Of a DNA stretch of 64,000 nt, positions 63,400 to 64,000 are shown piece after piece; position 1 is the first letter of the stretch, and every line of letters begins with the position of its first letter. The DNA comes from Pseudomonas putida (lineage in GTDB: Bacteria > Pseudomonadota > Gammaproteobacteria > Pseudomonadales > Pseudomonadaceae), in the NCBI GenBank assembly GCA_029953615.1, contig CP124529.1, forward strand, positions 4,800,494-4,864,493, in the 5' to 3' direction. The notes under the pieces were generated by a model. That model was not told where the DNA came from. It ran no database searches and worked only from the letters and a program-made list of their open reading frames with translations. A program made the translations under genes and the position numbers.

Positions 63400-64000
63400 C
63401 TAGCCAAGCGCAAGTATTAGCACCAAAGGCAGGGTGGCGGCGGCCATCACGGTCTGCAGGGCAATGATGGTGGCCATCAGCGGTGCGTTACCGCCCATTT
63501 GCCGGGCCATCACATAGGAAGACGACGCAGTCGGCAGCGCCTGGAAAAGCACCGCCACTACCGCGGCCTGGCCACCCAGGCCAAGCAGGCGGCATAGCCC
63601 CCATGTGGTCAGCGGCATGACCAGAAACTTGAAGACCGAAGCCGCCACCAGCGGGCGCACCTGTTGGCCCAGGCGGGCGCTGCCCAGGGCTGCGCCGACG
63701 CACAGCAGGCCGAGCGGCAGGGCGGCCTGGCCCAAGGCCTTGACCGTAGGCTCGATACCTGCTGGCAAACCCAGCCCGCTGGCGCGCAGCAGCAACCCGC
63801 TGGCGCAACCGACGATCAAGGGGTTGGCGAAGATGGCCCGCAGCACCGTGGCTGGTGAGCTATGGCGGGCGCTGAAGCGGGCAAATACCAGCACGCAAAG
63901 CAGGTTGACCAGTGGCACGATGGCGGCGTTGGCCACCGCCGCCAGGGCGATGCCGGCGCTGCCGTAGATGCCTGCTGCAAGGGTAGCGCCGATATAGTTG
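63400..64000 (-). CDS. AEC (auxin efflux carrier) family transporter, C-terminal part, cut by window end
   Basis: About 200 residues are visible; the N-terminus lies beyond the window. Hydrophobic helices include ANAAIVPLVNLLCVLVFARF, TTWGLCRLLGLGGQAAVVAV and the last helices LFQALPTASSSYVMARQMGG followed by MATIIALQTVMAAATLPLVL, which is the AEC signature (P-T-A-x-x-x-Y-V-x-A). AEC proteins export or import organic acids such as malonate or malate. It ends 35 nt before the sleB-type gene start. Confidence 0.85.
   Translation of the reverse strand, partial: NYIGATLAAGIYGSAGIALAAVANAAIVPLVNLLCVLVFARFSARHSSPATVLRAIFANPLIVGCASGLLLRASGLGLPAGIEPTVKALGQAALPLGLLCVGAALGSARLGQQVRPLVAASVFKFLVMPLTTWGLCRLLGLGGQAAVVAVLFQALPTASSSYVMARQMGGNAPLMATIIALQTVMAAATLPLVLILALG

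Overview
The window comes from a high-GC Gammaproteobacterium, almost certainly the Pseudomonas putida group. Three things point there: the many paired REP elements of the putida type (cores such as GAGCGGGC and GCCCGCGAAGAGGCCGG), strong GC3 coding bias, and a gene order that, as I recall it, matches the P. putida KT2440 segment around PP_3603 to PP_3569. I could run no database search, so all family names come from motifs and from memory of the families.

Layout. 1-5.1 kb: a compact minus-strand operon, MarR regulator > FeeM-type N-acyl amino acid synthase > SAM methyltransferase > VAO/PCMH-type FAD oxidase > HEAT-repeat protein > peroxiredoxin-like protein (cut by the window edge). A YdcZ-type membrane protein is divergent. 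5.8-9 kb: a LysR gene, a decayed quinone-reductase/LysR locus, and small membrane or secreted proteins. 9.1-15.9 kb: glucarate/galactarate catabolism (FadR-type regulator, ketoglutarate semialdehyde dehydrogenase, GarD, GudP, KdgD). 16.2-28.4 kb: a class I glutamine-amidotransferase-like hydrolase, then the D-lysine (AMV pathway) cluster: polar amino acid ABC transporter, AmaD, RpiR regulator, DpkA, AmaC, plus an HAAAP amino acid permease. An orphan Rhs gene interrupts this cluster. 28.6-38.4 kb: Tpx and a MuxABC-OpmB (MdtABC-like) RND efflux operon. 38.7-44.8 kb: an MHYT-GGDEF-EAL protein, a DUF1652-like protein, a second orphan Rhs gene, DUF1345 and phosphoglucomutase. 44.8-48.8 kb: an iron-type cell-surface signalling trio (ECF sigma, FecR, TonB receptor). 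49-52.9 kb: a RidA / flavin monooxygenase / DUF1028 / M20 deacetylase module in two divergent pairs. 53-56.8 kb: an OprB porin and a membrane PQQ dehydrogenase. 57-64 kb: cupin, LysR, MFS, LysE, a GlxA/AraC regulator, a CAP-domain protein, a SleB hydrolase and an AEC transporter (cut by the edge).

Two points affect how the annotation should be read. First, eight otherwise normal genes are each broken by one small indel, seven of them a single extra base (near 2985, 5982, 11483, 23481, 30982, 47984 and 54983) and one a +2 or -1 change near 39983. This pattern looks more like sequence error than mass pseudogenisation, so I give these genes their full reconstructed spans. Second, the 6.8-7.8 kb locus is different: it has a nonsense codon, a deletion and a gene stump, and looks genuinely decayed.

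The most interesting accessory content is the FeeM-type operon, the Rhs gene with a caspase-like His/Cys dyad that sits beside a duplicated aminotransferase 3' end, and the RidA/FMO/DUF1028/M20 module.
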